In this document: piece by piece, positions 30,336 through 40,586 of the stretch
How the letters are laid out: each line of letters starts with the position of its first letter
Numbering within the stretch: the first letter of the stretch is position 1
DNA from: an uncultured Chelatococcus sp.
Lineage (GTDB): Bacteria; Pseudomonadota; Alphaproteobacteria; Rhizobiales; Beijerinckiaceae
DNA: 64,000 nucleotides
NCBI GenBank assembly: GCA_937863995.1
Contig: CALMIK010000049.1
Location: 1-64,000, forward strand
Direction: 5' to 3'
Program-made: the position numbers and the translations under genes
The notes under the pieces: generated by a model
Told to the model about the DNA's origin: nothing
The model's input: the letters and a program-made list of their open reading frames with translations, nothing else
Database searches by the model: none

Positions 30336-33152
30336 TCAGAAGCGCCACACGAGATTGCCCTTGACCGTATGCGTCTGGGCCTTGGGGCCGACCTGGCCGC
30401 CGAAGGAGACGCCCACCGTCAGCGCCTCCACCGGCTGCCAGTCAAACCCGGCCTCGACGACCAGGGCGTTACGGTCGATCGGCGCGCCCTCCACCTTGAA
30501 CGCGTTGTTCACGCCGCCGAGCGACAGCAGAACTTCGGGTTTGACGTCGCCGAAGGCATGGCGCCAACCGATGAGCCCGCGCACGCGCAACGGTACGGCG
30601 TCGCTGACGGCAGCTTCCGCCCGCACGCCGAGCGTCGTCGTGCCAAGATCGTGGCTGCCGCCAGGCGCCCACAAGGCCGCCGCGCCGCCTTGCTCGGCGA
30701 AGCCGTCGGTATGCAGCCGGATGAACGACGCACCCGCGAACGGCTCGATCTCGCCCTTGCCGAGCATGAAGCGGTATCCAACCTCGCCGAAGGCCGAGAG
30801 CGTGTCGCCGTCATACGAGATGGACGTGCCGTCGCGATAAGCGGGCAGCAGGACGCTGCGGCGCACCTGCGTCGTGTTGAAGCTGTAGGAGCCGCCGCCA
30901 CGCACGGACACCGCGCCCCAGCGCGCCGAGCCGTAGAGCGCGCCGAAGATGCCCTCGCCGACGCCAGACGACAGGCGGCCGTCGATGTCGAAGGTAGTCC
31001 GCTCATAGCCGCCGGCGACGCCGAGCCGGTAGCCATCGCCGATTTCCGCTTCGCCGCCAAGCACGAAGCCTCCCGTGGCGGTGTCGAGGGTAGCCGCGTT
31101 GCCGTTGCCGCGCACCTGTCCCCATGAACCGAAACCGCTGCCCCAAAATCCGAAACGGGGCTTCGGCCTCGCCGGTGCGATGGCCGCAGGGATGGGATTT
31201 TTGTCATTGACCGTCGGGGCATAGGCGAGGGGGCGGACTTCCGCGCTTGCCGGTGCATCCGCGAGCGGGCCCCGTAGGTGGCCGAGCAGCACGCCATGCA
31301 GCGTCTGCGCCTGGCCGAAGCCCACCGATACCGCGGACGCATGCGCTTCGCCGGTCAGCAGATCGAGCGACTGACCCAGTGCGCCAACCTCGTCTGCCCG
31401 TGTCAGCACCACGGACTGATAGAGTGAGCCGGAGACATCAACGCGCTCGAGCGCGCTCGCCATCGAGCGGGCGTTCGCGGTGGCGGCGACGCTCGCGAAC
31501 GCCGTTTCATTGCGTCCGTACCGCACGTCGACTGCCTGCGCTCCATAGAACACCGAGGGCGCGATGAAGGCATGGCGACTGTCGTGCGTGACGCTGGCGA
31601 AGCGCCCGTTCACCTCAGCGCCGGTGGAGACGACCGTATATCGCTGCGCGGGATCGAACCGGGTGATCGTGGCGTTCAACGCCAGCTCTCCGCCAAGCTC
31701 CGCCCGGCCGCTGACGGCGAGGCGGTCGGCGGCGCGATCGACGATATCAACCGCGAGACGGCCAGCCTCTCCCTGCCGGAAGTCGCCGGTGATGGTGAGC
31801 GTGCCGGGCACGCCGGCACTGCCGGGCGCGATTGTGGCGCCGGTGTTCACCACGCCTTGCGGGGCGACGATGGTTCCGGAGCCCTGCACGGCGCCGCCGG
31901 TGAGGCGGACGGCGCCGCCGCTGGCGAGGGTGCCGTCGACGATTAGCGTGCCGGCGCTCGCGGTGACGCCGAGCAACGACGTGAGCTGGCGATGCGCGGC
32001 GATGTCCAGCCGCGCGCCGCTTCCGGCGACACGAAGCGAGTCGATCACCGGATCGATGTCGAGCGTGACGTCCGAGCGCTCGCCGATGGTGACGTTGTAG
32101 TAGCGCCCGAGTGTGCCCCACCCGTTGAAGTTTCCGTCGACGTTGGCAGGCACGCCGTCCGACCAGCCGCGGGCGTCGCTCCAGGCGTGGCGGCCGGTCT
32201 GCGAGACGGAATCGCGCAGTGGATTCTCCATGTCGATCCAGGCGAGATACTCTGGCACGGGCGTCCAGTAGTTCACCGAGCCATAGCCGTCCTGACCGCC
32301 GACGACGGTGCCGATCTGGATCAGCCCCTGCTCGGTGACGAGAAACAGCGGGCCGCCGCTGTCGCCGGCGCTGGGCTCACCTTGAAGATAAGGAACCGGG
32401 AAGCCGAGGGCATCGAGGTTGGCGCGGTCGGGATAGTCCGGCGACAATGGATTTCTGAACTCCGCAGCGTAGTTTTTACGGCCGACGCCATATGTGGGCA
32501 CCACGCCGATATAGCGCGTCTGCGCGATGCGCCGCTTGTCGTCATCGTCCGTGGAGGGAGCAGAACCCGTGCCATGATAGCCGTAGCCGGCGATGGTGAG
32601 CAGGGAGCCAACCTCCGGCAGCGGGTCGCCCTGCCGGTAGAGGCGCACCGGCGCGACGCCGGTCACGGGGCTTGCCAGAGAAATCAGCGCGATATCGCCA
32701 CGGCCCGTGTCGGGCGACGGTGCGTTGGCGTAGTTGTAGCTTGGATGAGCGAGGACGCCGGAGAAGGGGCGGTCGTGTTCCGTCGCACCCGCCCTCAGGT
32801 CCGGGGCGAAGCGGATGGTGTATTCTCCGTTACGGACTTCCGGCGACAGCGCGTGCGCATCGTCGACAACGCAATGTGCCGCCGTCAGCACGGTGCGCGC
32901 GTTGATCAGCGTGCCGGTGCAGTTGCTGCCGTTCGGCAGCGTGAGGGAAATTACGCCGGGCAGGGCGTTCTCACGATCCCAGTAGTTCTCGATTCCGCCC
33001 GCGGCTTCGGCGGCGGGATCGTTAAGGCCGATGGCGAGGGAAAGCGATGGCCAAGACAGAACCGGCAGGGAAACGCCGCATGCCAGCGCCACGACGGACA
33101 CGTAATTTCCGAAAGCCGCCTTTCGCGATGTACGAACAGGTGTCTCACTCAT
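30336..33152 (-). CDS. Autotransporter with trypsin-like serine protease passenger
   Basis: 938-aa type V secreted protein. A signal sequence (about 1-41) precedes a trypsin-like (S1) protease domain with the triad His93 (LTAAHC), Asp153 (RGDIAL) and Ser265 (GDSGGPLF). A Gly/Ala-rich beta-helical stalk follows (about 340-560; GTLIVDGTLASGGAVRLTGG is typical). The C-terminal about 280 residues are an outer-membrane autotransporter barrel ending LVWRF with the expected terminal Phe. It is likely surface-exposed or released to cleave host or environmental proteins. The protease is S1, not the subtilisin type common in autotransporters. Confidence 0.93.
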   Translation of the reverse strand: MSETPVRTSRKAAFGNYVSVVALACGVSLPVLSWPSLSLAIGLNDPAAEAAGGIENYWDRENALPGVISLTLPNGSNCTGTLINARTVLTAAHCVVDDAHALSPEVRNGEYTIRFAPDLRAGATEHDRPFSGVLAHPSYNYANAPSPDTGRGDIALISLASPVTGVAPVRLYRQGDPLPEVGSLLTIAGYGYHGTGSAPSTDDDDKRRIAQTRYIGVVPTYGVGRKNYAAEFRNPLSPDYPDRANLDALGFPVPYLQGEPSAGDSGGPLFLVTEQGLIQIGTVVGGQDGYGSVNYWTPVPEYLAWIDMENPLRDSVSQTGRHAWSDARGWSDGVPANVDGNFNGWGTLGRYYNVTIGERSDVTLDIDPVIDSLRVAGSGARLDIAAHRQLTSLLGVTASAGTLIVDGTLASGGAVRLTGGAVQGSGTIVAPQGVVNTGATIAPGSAGVPGTLTITGDFRQGEAGRLAVDIVDRAADRLAVSGRAELGGELALNATITRFDPAQRYTVVSTGAEVNGRFASVTHDSRHAFIAPSVFYGAQAVDVRYGRNETAFASVAATANARSMASALERVDVSGSLYQSVVLTRADEVGALGQSLDLLTGEAHASAVSVGFGQAQTLHGVLLGHLRGPLADAPASAEVRPLAYAPTVNDKNPIPAAIAPARPKPRFGFWGSGFGSWGQVRGNGNAATLDTATGGFVLGGEAEIGDGYRLGVAGGYERTTFDIDGRLSSGVGEGIFGALYGSARWGAVSVRGGGSYSFNTTQVRRSVLLPAYRDGTSISYDGDTLSAFGEVGYRFMLGKGEIEPFAGASFIRLHTDGFAEQGGAAALWAPGGSHDLGTTTLGVRAEAAVSDAVPLRVRGLIGWRHAFGDVKPEVLLSLGGVNNAFKVEGAPIDRNALVVEAGFDWQPVEALTVGVSFGGQVGPKAQTHTVKGNLVWRF

Positions 33153-33586
33153 TGCCGTTACCGTCCTGATTTAAGTCATCCCGATAATAATCGGTGAAAT
33201 ATTTTTCACGCGACCAAGGGCCGCGCCGTGCCCTTCTGGCAACGTGCGGGTAACATTTATCGAGACATGCGACAGATTCGTCAATTGACCCGCAGATTAT
33301 CATGGCAGGCTATTCTTCATTTTACTGCCGGGGCGTCATTTCAGACACATCGGCGCGAAAGATCCGCTGGCGGCGTCACGCCGCAACGAGCCGTGTCGGG
33401 CTGGTGTTGGCCGGCGCGGCGCGGTTCTGCGATGCACAACACGGTAAAGGGTATATGAAGGCTGGGCATATCAATTACTTATCAAAATGAGGGTTTCCAA
33501 ACGTGAAGAAATTGCTCTAATCTGTGGCCGGTGCTGGATCGCAGCCTCCGGGTGGGGCTGTTCAATTGTTCGGATCAGGACGGATA
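33153..33586. other. Divergent autotransporter/sppA intergenic region
   Basis: 434 bp, notably AT-rich near the autotransporter. Two perfect dyads lie at 33181-33209. No gene supported; the ORF-like stretches here lack family content. Confidence 0.5.
33181..33209 (-). promoter_or_regulatory. Two adjacent perfect dyads upstream of the autotransporter
   Basis: CCGAT-AATA-ATCGG (33181-33194) and GTGAAA-TATT-TTTCAC (33194-33209) share one base, 29-57 bp before the autotransporter ATG. Their position across a likely promoter suggests an operator pair. No regulator gene is adjacent. Confidence 0.4.
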
Positions 33587-34555
33587 ATGAGTTACGAGGC
33601 GGACCTCATCGCTGATCGCCGTCGGTTGCGCGGGCGCGTGACCGTGTGGCGGGCTCTTGCCTTCGTGGCACTGCTTGGCCTCGTGGTGCTGGGCGGCCTG
33701 GTGTGGTTCGACGGCGGGGTGTCGCGCTCGCGCCCCCATGTCGCGCGGGTCACGCTCGATGGGTTGATCACTGGCGACCAGCGCACGATCGATCTCATCG
33801 ACGACGTCAGGCGCGCCAGCGCCGTGCGCGCCGTCGTGCTGCGCATCGACAGCCCCGGTGGCACCACGGCTGGCTCGGAGGCGCTGCACGAGGCGTTGCG
33901 GCTTCTGGCACGCGACAAGCCCGTGGTGGCGGTGGTGGACACGCTCGCAGCCTCGGGGGGCTATATCGCCGCCCTCGGGGCTGACCGCATCGTCGTGCGC
34001 GAGACGTCCCTCGTCGGGTCGATCGGCGTGCTGTTCCAGTATCCCAATGTCAGCGGGCTGCTCGACAGCATCGGCGTCGGCGTGGAGGAGGTGAAGTCCT
34101 CGCCGCTGAAGGCCGCGCCGAACGGCTTCTCGCCCACCTCTCCCGAGGCGCGGGCTGCGCTCGATAGCCTGGTGCAGGACAGCTTCGATTGGTTCAAGCG
34201 CCTCGTGCGTGAACGGCGCGGGTTCAGCGATGCCGAACTGGCGCGCGTGGCCGACGGGCGCGTCTTCACCGGCCGCCAGGGGATCGAACTGCGGCTCGTG
34301 GATCAGGTTGGCGGCGAGCGCGATGCGTTGGCGTGGTTGACATCCGAGCGCTCAATCGCGAAAAACCTTCCTGTGCGGGAGTGGCGTCGCCGGTCTCGGG
34401 ACGAGACGTTCGATCTCATCGGCGGAGCGGCCTTCGTGGCCGAGGCCGCAGGGTTCGAGCGGCTGGCGGCTGCAGTCGGAAAACTGGGTGGCGGCATGGC
34501 TGTCCATCGGCTTGACGGGCTGCTTGCGCTCTGGCACCCTGAGGGCGAAAAATAA
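33587..34555 (+). CDS. sppA: Signal peptide peptidase SppA-type protease
   Basis: 322-aa short-form SppA (S49 peptidase) that degrades cleaved signal peptides at the inner membrane. An N-terminal anchor (about 21-41) is followed by the protease domain with the Ser/Lys dyad: Ser123 in AASGGYIAA and Lys175 in [13 protein letters not shown] is also conserved. It starts [12 protein letters not shown] after AGGACGG. It lies 59 bp before ihfB, the usual neighbour in this group. Confidence 0.93.
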   Translation: MSYEADLIADRRRLRGRVTVWRALAFVALLGLVVLGGLVWFDGGVSRSRPHVARVTLDGLITGDQRTIDLIDDVRRASAVRAVVLRIDSPGGTTAGSEALHEALRLLARDKPVVAVVDTLAASGGYIAALGADRIVVRETSLVGSIGVLFQYPNVSGLLDSIGVGVEEVKSSPLKAAPNGFSPTSPEARAALDSLVQDSFDWFKRLVRERRGFSDAELARVADGRVFTGRQGIELRLVDQVGGERDALAWLTSERSIAKNLPVREWRRRSRDETFDLIGGAAFVAEAAGFERLAAAVGKLGGGMAVHRLDGLLALWHPEGEK

Positions 34556-34614
34556 CGTTTTTTCAAGCATATAACAACGATTATCCAATTGAACGATCAA
34601 CAAGAGTGGGGTTG

Positions 34615-34953
34615 ATGATCAAATCCGAACTAGTTCTGCGGATTGCGGAGCAAAATCCCCATCTCTACCAGCGTGACGTCGAGAACATCGTCAATGCCAT
34701 TCTGGAAGAGATCACGCGTGCCCTGGCTCGTGGCGACCGGGTGGAATTGCGCGGCTTCGGCGCTTTCTCCGTCAAGAAGCGCGATGCCCGCATCGGCCGT
34801 AACCCCCGCACCGGGGAGACGGTGGACGTCGACGCCAAGATGATCCCCGTGTTCAAGACGGGCAAGGAAATGCGCCTGCGCCTGAACGACGGACGCGACG
34901 CCGGCGACGACGACGGTCCGGCCGCGTCCGGCCGCAAGGCCGCGGGCAACTGA
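34615..34953 (+). CDS. ihfB: Integration host factor subunit beta
   Basis: 112-aa HU/IHF-family DNA-bending protein. [23 protein letters not shown] and the DNA-intercalating arm with RNPRTGE are classic for IHF beta. The start is the ATG after GAGTGGGG; a GTG three codons earlier is less likely. The C-terminus has a 20-residue acidic/basic extension ([14 protein letters not shown]). It works with IhfA in transcription, recombination and chromosome architecture. ihfA is not in the window. Confidence 0.95.
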   Translation: MIKSELVLRIAEQNPHLYQRDVENIVNAILEEITRALARGDRVELRGFGAFSVKKRDARIGRNPRTGETVDVDAKMIPVFKTGKEMRLRLNDGRDAGDDDGPAASGRKAAGN

Positions 34954-34971
34954 AGAGCTCGACCGGCAGGC

Positions 34972-34993
34972 ATGCGGGCGCGCCCGCGCATGA
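34972..34993. other. GC palindrome between ihfB and lapA
   Basis: A perfect 14-bp core GCGGGCGCGCCCGC flanked by further ATG/CAT-like pairing. No T-run follows, so a terminator is not supported. It may be a stem in the ihfB-lapA transcript. Confidence 0.3.
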
Positions 34994-35010
34994 AAGATGA
35001 GGCATAGCAG

Positions 35011-35388
35011 GTGAAGACGCTGGTCCGCGTATTGATTGTTCTGCCGCTGGCGCTGGTGATCATCGTTCTGGCGGTGGCGAACCGGGCGCCGGTTCAGGTG
35101 TCTCTCGATCCGTTCTCGGGGGTTGCGCCGCTCGTTGCCTTTTCGGCGCCGCTGTTTGCGATCGTGTTGGCGTCGGCTGCCCTCGGCGTGATCCTGGGCG
35201 GCGTTGCCGTGTGGTGGTCTCAGGGGCGTCATCGCCGTGCCGTTCGCCTGCAGGCGCGCGAGCTGGACCGCGTCCGGGCGGAGGCCGAGCGCCGCCGTCG
35301 GGCCGAGGGCGCGCTTGCCACCGGCGGGTCTGCCGCTTCTCCGGCTGGCGGGGTCGTCGCCTTGCCCGCGCGCACAAATGTCTACTGA
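35011..35388 (+). CDS. lapA: LapA-domain (DUF1049) membrane protein
   Basis: 125-aa inner-membrane protein with two membrane segments (about 5-24 and 42-67) and a cytoplasmic Arg/Glu-rich coiled tail (about 70-105). The VANRAPVQVSLDPF loop is the lipopolysaccharide-assembly-protein-A hallmark. In E. coli LapA works with LapB in LPS assembly; no lapB is nearby. The start is GTG. It overlaps the trpF start by 11 bp, tying it to the trp operon. Confidence 0.85.
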   Translation: MKTLVRVLIVLPLALVIIVLAVANRAPVQVSLDPFSGVAPLVAFSAPLFAIVLASAALGVILGGVAVWWSQGRHRRAVRLQARELDRVRAEAERRRRAEGALATGGSAASPAGGVVALPARTNVY

Positions 35389-36079
35389 TTTCAGCGGACC
35401 GGACGCGCCGCCACGCGGCGTCGTCAAGATCTGCGGCCTGAGCACGGCCGAATCCGTAGAGGCCGCCATCGACGCCGGTGCCGACATGATCGGGCTGGTG
35501 TTTTTCGCCAAGAGCCCGCGTCACGTCACCTATCACCAGGCGGCGGAACTTGCCGCGCTGGCGCGGCGCCTGTCGCCGTCGGTGGCAATCGCCGCCTTGA
35601 CGGTCGATGCGTCCGATACGGAACTCGCCACCATCGCGCGCAGCATCGCTCCCGACTGGCTCCAGCTTCACGGCTCGGAAACACCCGCCCGGGCGGCGCT
35701 GGTGCGCGGGCAGTACGACGCTTTGGTGATGAAGGCCATCGGCATAGGCGATGCGGCCGATATCGAGGAGGCGCGCCGCTACCGCGTCGTCGCCGACAGG
35801 CTGCTGCTCGACGCGCGGCCCGCCGCTGATGCCGTATTGCCGGGCGGTAACGGGGTTGCGTTCGATCACCGCCTGATCGCCGGGCAGCGGTTCGGGCTGC
35901 CGTTTCTGCTTTCTGGCGGGCTGACCCCTGAAAACGTGGCGGCGGCGGTAGCGCTGACGCGTCCTCTCGGCGTCGACGTGTCGTCGGGGGTCGAGACGTC
36001 GCCGGGTGTCAAGGACATCGGCCGCATTCATGCGTTTGTGAGCGCGGCGCGGGAAGCATTGGACATGGCCGGACAATAA
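35378..36079 (+). CDS. trpF: Phosphoribosylanthranilate isomerase
   Basis: 233-aa TIM-barrel enzyme of tryptophan synthesis converting PRA to CdRP. VKICGLSTAESVEAAIDAGADMIGLVF holds the catalytic Cys, DWLQLHG and FLLSGGLTPENV are conserved, and the catalytic Asp is in GVDVSSGVE. The start ATG (MSTDFSGPD) overlaps the end of lapA by 11 bp. It stands first in trpF-trpB-trpA, the usual split trp arrangement in alphaproteobacteria. Confidence 0.94.
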   Translation: MSTDFSGPDAPPRGVVKICGLSTAESVEAAIDAGADMIGLVFFAKSPRHVTYHQAAELAALARRLSPSVAIAALTVDASDTELATIARSIAPDWLQLHGSETPARAALVRGQYDALVMKAIGIGDAADIEEARRYRVVADRLLLDARPAADAVLPGGNGVAFDHRLIAGQRFGLPFLLSGGLTPENVAAAVALTRPLGVDVSSGVETSPGVKDIGRIHAFVSAAREALDMAGQ

Positions 36080-36150
36080 CAGTATGTCCCGTTTGACCGT
36101 GCCGTGAAGCCGGCTCTTAGCCGCGAGAAACGTTCCGAGGATCCGATAGC

Positions 36151-37404
36151 GTGAGCAACAAGCCCAATTCTTACACCGCGGGGCCGGATGAACACGGCCA
36201 TTTCGGCATATTCGGCGGCCGTTTCGTGGCCGAGACGCTGATGCCGCTCATCCTGTCGCTTGAGAAGGCTTACGGTGAGGCGAGACGCGACCCTGCCTTC
36301 GCCGCCGCCATCGCTTCCCACCAGACGCATTACATCGGCCGTCCGAGTCCGCTCTATTACGCCGACCGGCTCACGGAAGAGGTGCGCGCCCGCGCGCCCG
36401 CCGGGCAGGGCGCGAAGATCTACCTGAAGCGCGAGGAACTGAACCACACCGGCTCGCACAAGGTGAACAACGTGCTGGGCCAGATCCTGCTGGCGCTGCG
36501 CATGGGCAAGAAGCGCATCATCGCCGAAACCGGAGCCGGCCAGCACGGCGTGGCGACGGCGACGCTGTGCGCGCGTTTCGGGCTGCAATGCGTCGTCTAC
36601 ATGGGCGCGGTCGACGTGGCGCGGCAGAAGCCGAACGTGGTGCGCATGCAGCTTCTTGGCGCGGAAGTGCGGCCGGTGCAATCGGGCGCGCGCACCCTCA
36701 AGGACGCCATGAACGAGGCGCTGCGCGATTGGGTGACCAACGTGGCGGACACGTTCTATTGCATTGGCACGGTGGCGGGGCCGCATCCCTATCCTGCGAT
36801 GGTGCGCGACTTCCAGTCGATCATCGGCCGCGAGGTGCGCGAGCAGGTCGAGGCGCAGGAGGGCCGGCTGCCCGATTCGCTCGTCGCATGCATCGGCGGC
36901 GGCTCGAATGCCATGGGCCTGTTTCATCCGTTCCTCGACGAGCCGTCGGTGGAGATTTTTGGCGTCGAGGCGGCCGGGCACGGGCTCGACTCAGGCGCGC
37001 ATGCGGCCTCCATCGCGGGCGGGCGTCCGGGCGTGCTGCACGGCAACCGCACCTACCTGCTGATGGACGGCGACGGCCAGATCGAGGAAGCGCATTCGAT
37101 TTCCGCCGGCCTCGACTATCCCGGCATCGGCCCGGAGCATTCCTGGCTGCACGAGACCGGCAGGGTCACGTACCTGTCCGCGACGGACGCGGAGGCGCTG
37201 GCGGCGTTCCAGCAATTGTCGCGGCTTGAGGGCATCATTCCGGCGCTCGAATCCTCGCACGCGCTGGCGCGGGCGGTCGATCTGGCGGCGCAGCGCCCGC
37301 GCGACCATATTCAGGTGGTGAACCTGTCCGGGCGCGGCGACAAGGACATCGACCAGGTATCGGCGCTGCTTGCCGCGTCGAACAACGAAGGAGCGGGAGC
37401 ATGA
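36151..37404 (+). CDS. trpB: Tryptophan synthase beta subunit
   Basis: 417-aa PLP enzyme condensing indole with serine. The PLP lysine is in [10 protein letters not shown], the phosphate loop is GGGSNAMG, and GAGQHG is present. The start is GTG with CGAGGA upstream. It is the longer trpB1 type that pairs with TrpA. It overlaps trpA by 4 bp (ATGA), implying translational coupling. Confidence 0.97.
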   Translation: MSNKPNSYTAGPDEHGHFGIFGGRFVAETLMPLILSLEKAYGEARRDPAFAAAIASHQTHYIGRPSPLYYADRLTEEVRARAPAGQGAKIYLKREELNHTGSHKVNNVLGQILLALRMGKKRIIAETGAGQHGVATATLCARFGLQCVVYMGAVDVARQKPNVVRMQLLGAEVRPVQSGARTLKDAMNEALRDWVTNVADTFYCIGTVAGPHPYPAMVRDFQSIIGREVREQVEAQEGRLPDSLVACIGGGSNAMGLFHPFLDEPSVEIFGVEAAGHGLDSGAHAASIAGGRPGVLHGNRTYLLMDGDGQIEEAHSISAGLDYPGIGPEHSWLHETGRVTYLSATDAEALAAFQQLSRLEGIIPALESSHALARAVDLAAQRPRDHIQVVNLSGRGDKDIDQVSALLAASNNEGAGA

Positions 37405-38231
37405 GCCGCATCGAACGGCGCTTCGCGCGGCTGCGCGAGGAAGGGCGCGCGGCGCTCGTCACCTTCATCACCGCTGGCGATCCCGATTACGACACCTCGC
37501 TCGCTGCCATTCGCGCGCTCAACGAAGCGGGCGCCGACATCATCGAAATCGGCATGCCGTTCACCGATCCCATGGCCGACGGCCCGGCGATCCAGCTCGC
37601 GGCGCAGCGTGCGCTGAAGGGTGGCCAGACGCTCGCCCGCACGCTCGATCTGGTGCGTGCGCTGCGCGAGACGGATGCGGATACGCCCGTCATCCTGATG
37701 GGGTATTACAACCCGATCTATATATATGGTGTCGAACGGTTCCTCGCGGATGCCAAGGCTGCCGGCGTCGACGGCTTCATCGTCGTTGACCTGCCACCGG
37801 AAGAAGACACGGAGCTGTGTTTGCCGGCGCTGCAGGCGGGGTTGGCCTTCATCCGCCTCGCGACGCCGACGACGGATGACGTGCGCCTGCCGTCTGTGCT
37901 CGCCAACACGAGCGGTTTCGTCTATTACGTCTCCATCAACGGGGTGACGGGAACGGCGGTGCCGGATTTCGAGGCGGTCGCTGCATCTGTGGCGCGCATC
38001 AAGCGGCACACGGACCTGCCGGTCGTCGTCGGCTTCGGCGTGCGCACCGGCGACCATGCGGCCGCCATCGCGCGCGGGGCGGACGGCGTCGTCGTCGGCT
38101 CGGCGGTGGTGGAGGCGTTGCGCGGCTCGCTCGATGCGGACGGAAAAGCTGGCCCGGGCACGGTTCCCGCCGTCACCGCGCTGGTGCGTGAACTGGCGGA
38201 AGGCGTGCGTTCGGTCGCCCGGCGCGGCTGA
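37401..38231 (+). CDS. trpA: Tryptophan synthase alpha subunit
   Basis: 276-aa TIM-barrel aldolase releasing indole from indole-3-glycerol phosphate. The catalytic Glu is in [17 protein letters not shown] and the Asp in [17 protein letters not shown] and [12 protein letters not shown] are conserved. It is coupled to trpB by ATGA overlap. AccD follows after 26 bp. Confidence 0.96.
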   Translation: MSRIERRFARLREEGRAALVTFITAGDPDYDTSLAAIRALNEAGADIIEIGMPFTDPMADGPAIQLAAQRALKGGQTLARTLDLVRALRETDADTPVILMGYYNPIYIYGVERFLADAKAAGVDGFIVVDLPPEEDTELCLPALQAGLAFIRLATPTTDDVRLPSVLANTSGFVYYVSINGVTGTAVPDFEAVAASVARIKRHTDLPVVVGFGVRTGDHAAAIARGADGVVVGSAVVEALRGSLDADGKAGPGTVPAVTALVRELAEGVRSVARRG

Positions 38232-38257
38232 TAGCAAGAGGCTGAGAGAGAGTTTCG

Positions 38258-39202
38258 ATGAACTGGATTTCTGACGTCGTTCGGCCGAAGATCAAGACGC
38301 TGTTCCGCCGTGAGGTGCCCGAGAACCTGTGGATCAAGTGCCCCGAAACCGGGCAGATGGTGTTCCACAAGGATGTCGAGGCCAACCTCAACGTCATTCC
38401 CGGATCGAACTATCACATGCGCCTCGGCGCGGCCGAGCGCCTCAAGATCACCTTCGACAACGGGGTGTGGGAAGATATCGTGGTGCCGGACGTGGGGCTC
38501 GACCCGCTGAAGTTCCGCGACGAAAAGCGCTACACCGACCGCGTGCGCGACGCCCGCGCCAAGACTGGCCTCGCCGACGCCATCAAGGTGGGCGTGGGCG
38601 CAGTCGAGGGAACGCCGCTGACGGTTGCGGTGCAGGACATCAACTTCATCGGCGGCTCGCTTGGCCTCGCTGCTGGCGAGGCGTTCATTCGCGGCGCCGA
38701 GACTGCGGTCGAGCGTAACACGCCGTTCGTCATCTTCACCGCCTCGGGCGGCGCGCGCATGCAGGAAGGCATCCTGTCGCTGATGCAGATGCCGCGCACC
38801 ACCATCCTGATCGATCGCCTGCGCGAGGCGCGCCTGCCTTACATCGTGGTGCTGACCAACCCGACCACGGGCGGCGTAACGGCTTCCTATGCCATGCTCG
38901 GCGACGTGCACATCGCGGAGCCGGGGGCGCTCATCGGCTTCGCCGGGCCGCGCGTGATCGAGCAAACCATCCGCGAGAAGCTGCCGGAAGGCTTCCAGCG
39001 GGCGGAATACCTGCACGAGCATGGCATGGTCGATCTCGTGGTGCATCGCCACGAGCTGAAATCGACCATCGCCCGCCTGTGCCGGCTGCTCACCCACCAG
39101 CCCAAGCCCGCCGTCGAGGTTTCCGAGCCCGACGAAGTTGGCGAGCCGGCTCTCGAGGCCGCGCTCGACGTCGCGTCGGCTGCCGAGAGCCGCGCCTCGT
39201 GA
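38258..39202 (+). CDS. accD: Acetyl-CoA carboxylase carboxyltransferase subunit beta
   Basis: 314-aa subunit transferring the carboxyl group from biotin to acetyl-CoA, the committed step of fatty acid synthesis. The carboxyltransferase core ([30 protein letters not shown]) is intact. The N-terminal zinc ribbon of E. coli AccD (four Cys) is degenerate: only Cys28 remains in [16 protein letters not shown], a form known in Rhizobiales. It sits in the trpFBA-accD-folC order common in the class. The C-terminal 35 residues are an acidic, Ala-rich tail. Confidence 0.95.
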   Translation: MNWISDVVRPKIKTLFRREVPENLWIKCPETGQMVFHKDVEANLNVIPGSNYHMRLGAAERLKITFDNGVWEDIVVPDVGLDPLKFRDEKRYTDRVRDARAKTGLADAIKVGVGAVEGTPLTVAVQDINFIGGSLGLAAGEAFIRGAETAVERNTPFVIFTASGGARMQEGILSLMQMPRTTILIDRLREARLPYIVVLTNPTTGGVTASYAMLGDVHIAEPGALIGFAGPRVIEQTIREKLPEGFQRAEYLHEHGMVDLVVHRHELKSTIARLCRLLTHQPKPAVEVSEPDEVGEPALEAALDVASAAESRAS

Positions 39203-39258
39203 GGGACATGGCGCGCATGCCCGCCGTTGCGGGCGCGATGCGGGCCGGAGACGTTTGA

Positions 39259-40578
39259 ATGGAATCCTCCGAAGCGTTGCTTGCGCGCTTTCTCGCGCTG
39301 CATCCCAAGGTCATCGATCTGTCGCTCGAGCGCATCGAGCGGCTGCTGGTTAAGCTTGGCCATCCCGAGCAGCGGCTGCCGCCTGTCATCCATGTGGGCG
39401 GCACCAACGGCAAAGGATCGACCGTTGCCTTCATGCGCGCCATTCTCGAGGCGGCGGGGCTTGTGGTGCACGTCTACACGTCGCCCCATCTCGTGCGCTT
39501 TCACGAACGCATCAGGCTGGGAAAGCCCGGCGGCGGCCAGTTCGTCGGCGAGTCCGAACTCGTCGAGGCGTTCCGCCATTGCGAGGCCGTGAACGCGGGC
39601 GAGCCCATCACCTTTTTCGAGATGACGACCGCCGCCGCGCTGGTGCTGTTTTCCGCGCACCCCGCCGACGTGCTGCTGCTCGAGGTGGGGCTGGGCGGAC
39701 GCCACGACACCACCAACGTCATTGCAGAGCCTGCTGCCGCCGTGGTGACGCCGGTATCGCTCGACCACGCTGATTTTCTCGGTGACCGGGTGACGCTGAT
39801 CGCCAAGGAGAAGGCCGGCATCTTCAAGCGCGGCGCACCTGCGGTAATCGCCCCGCAGGACCCTGAGCCGGCTGCCGTGCTGGAGGCCGAGGCTGATCGC
39901 GTCGGCGCGCGGCTTTTCATCGGCGGGCAGGATTTTACCGTGCATGAGGAAAGCGGCCGTCTCGTCTATCAGGACGAGCGCGGGCTGATGGACCTGCCGT
40001 TGCCGCGTTTGCCGGGCCGCCATCAACATGTCAACGCCGGCACGGCGATTGCCGCGCTGAGAGCCGCCGGCTTCGGCAACCTGCCGGCGAGCGCGTTCGA
40101 GGCCGGGATGCTCAACGTCGACTGGCCGGCGCGGCTGCAGCGCCTGACGCGGGGGCGGCTGATCACGTTGCTGCCCGCGGGGTCGGATCTGTGGCTCGAC
40201 GGCGGCCACAACCCCGATGGCGGACGGGTGCTGGCGCAGGCCATGGCGGAGATCGAGGAAAAGAACCCCGCGCCGCTGGTATTGGTCGTCGGCACGTTGG
40301 GCACCAAGGATTCGGACGGGTTTCTACAGCCCTTCCGCGGGTTGGCGAAGGAAGTGCTGGCGGTGCCGATTCCCTCGCAGGTCGCGGCCCGCCCGCCCGA
40401 GCAGGTGGCGGAGATAGCGCGGGCGGCGGGTTTTCGCGCCTCGCATTTCGGCGGCGTCGAGGCGGCGCTGGCTTCTCTCCACAACACGGTGTGGGAACAG
40501 CCGCCGCGCGTGTTGATCGCCGGCTCGCTCTATCTTGCGGGCGACGTGCTCGCCGCCAACGGCACGCCGCCGCGATAG
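39259..40578 (+). CDS. folC: Folylpolyglutamate/dihydrofolate synthase
   Basis: 439-aa Mur-ligase-family enzyme adding glutamate to dihydropteroate and folates. The ATP loop is GGTNGKGSTVAF, then LVRFHERIR, EVGLGGRHDTTN and WLDGGHNPDGGR. Length is standard. It follows accD by 56 bp on the same strand. Confidence 0.95.
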   Translation: MESSEALLARFLALHPKVIDLSLERIERLLVKLGHPEQRLPPVIHVGGTNGKGSTVAFMRAILEAAGLVVHVYTSPHLVRFHERIRLGKPGGGQFVGESELVEAFRHCEAVNAGEPITFFEMTTAAALVLFSAHPADVLLLEVGLGGRHDTTNVIAEPAAAVVTPVSLDHADFLGDRVTLIAKEKAGIFKRGAPAVIAPQDPEPAAVLEAEADRVGARLFIGGQDFTVHEESGRLVYQDERGLMDLPLPRLPGRHQHVNAGTAIAALRAAGFGNLPASAFEAGMLNVDWPARLQRLTRGRLITLLPAGSDLWLDGGHNPDGGRVLAQAMAEIEEKNPAPLVLVVGTLGTKDSDGFLQPFRGLAKEVLAVPIPSQVAARPPEQVAEIARAAGFRASHFGGVEAALASLHNTVWEQPPRVLIAGSLYLAGDVLAANGTPPR

Positions 40579-40586
40579 GGCGCGCC

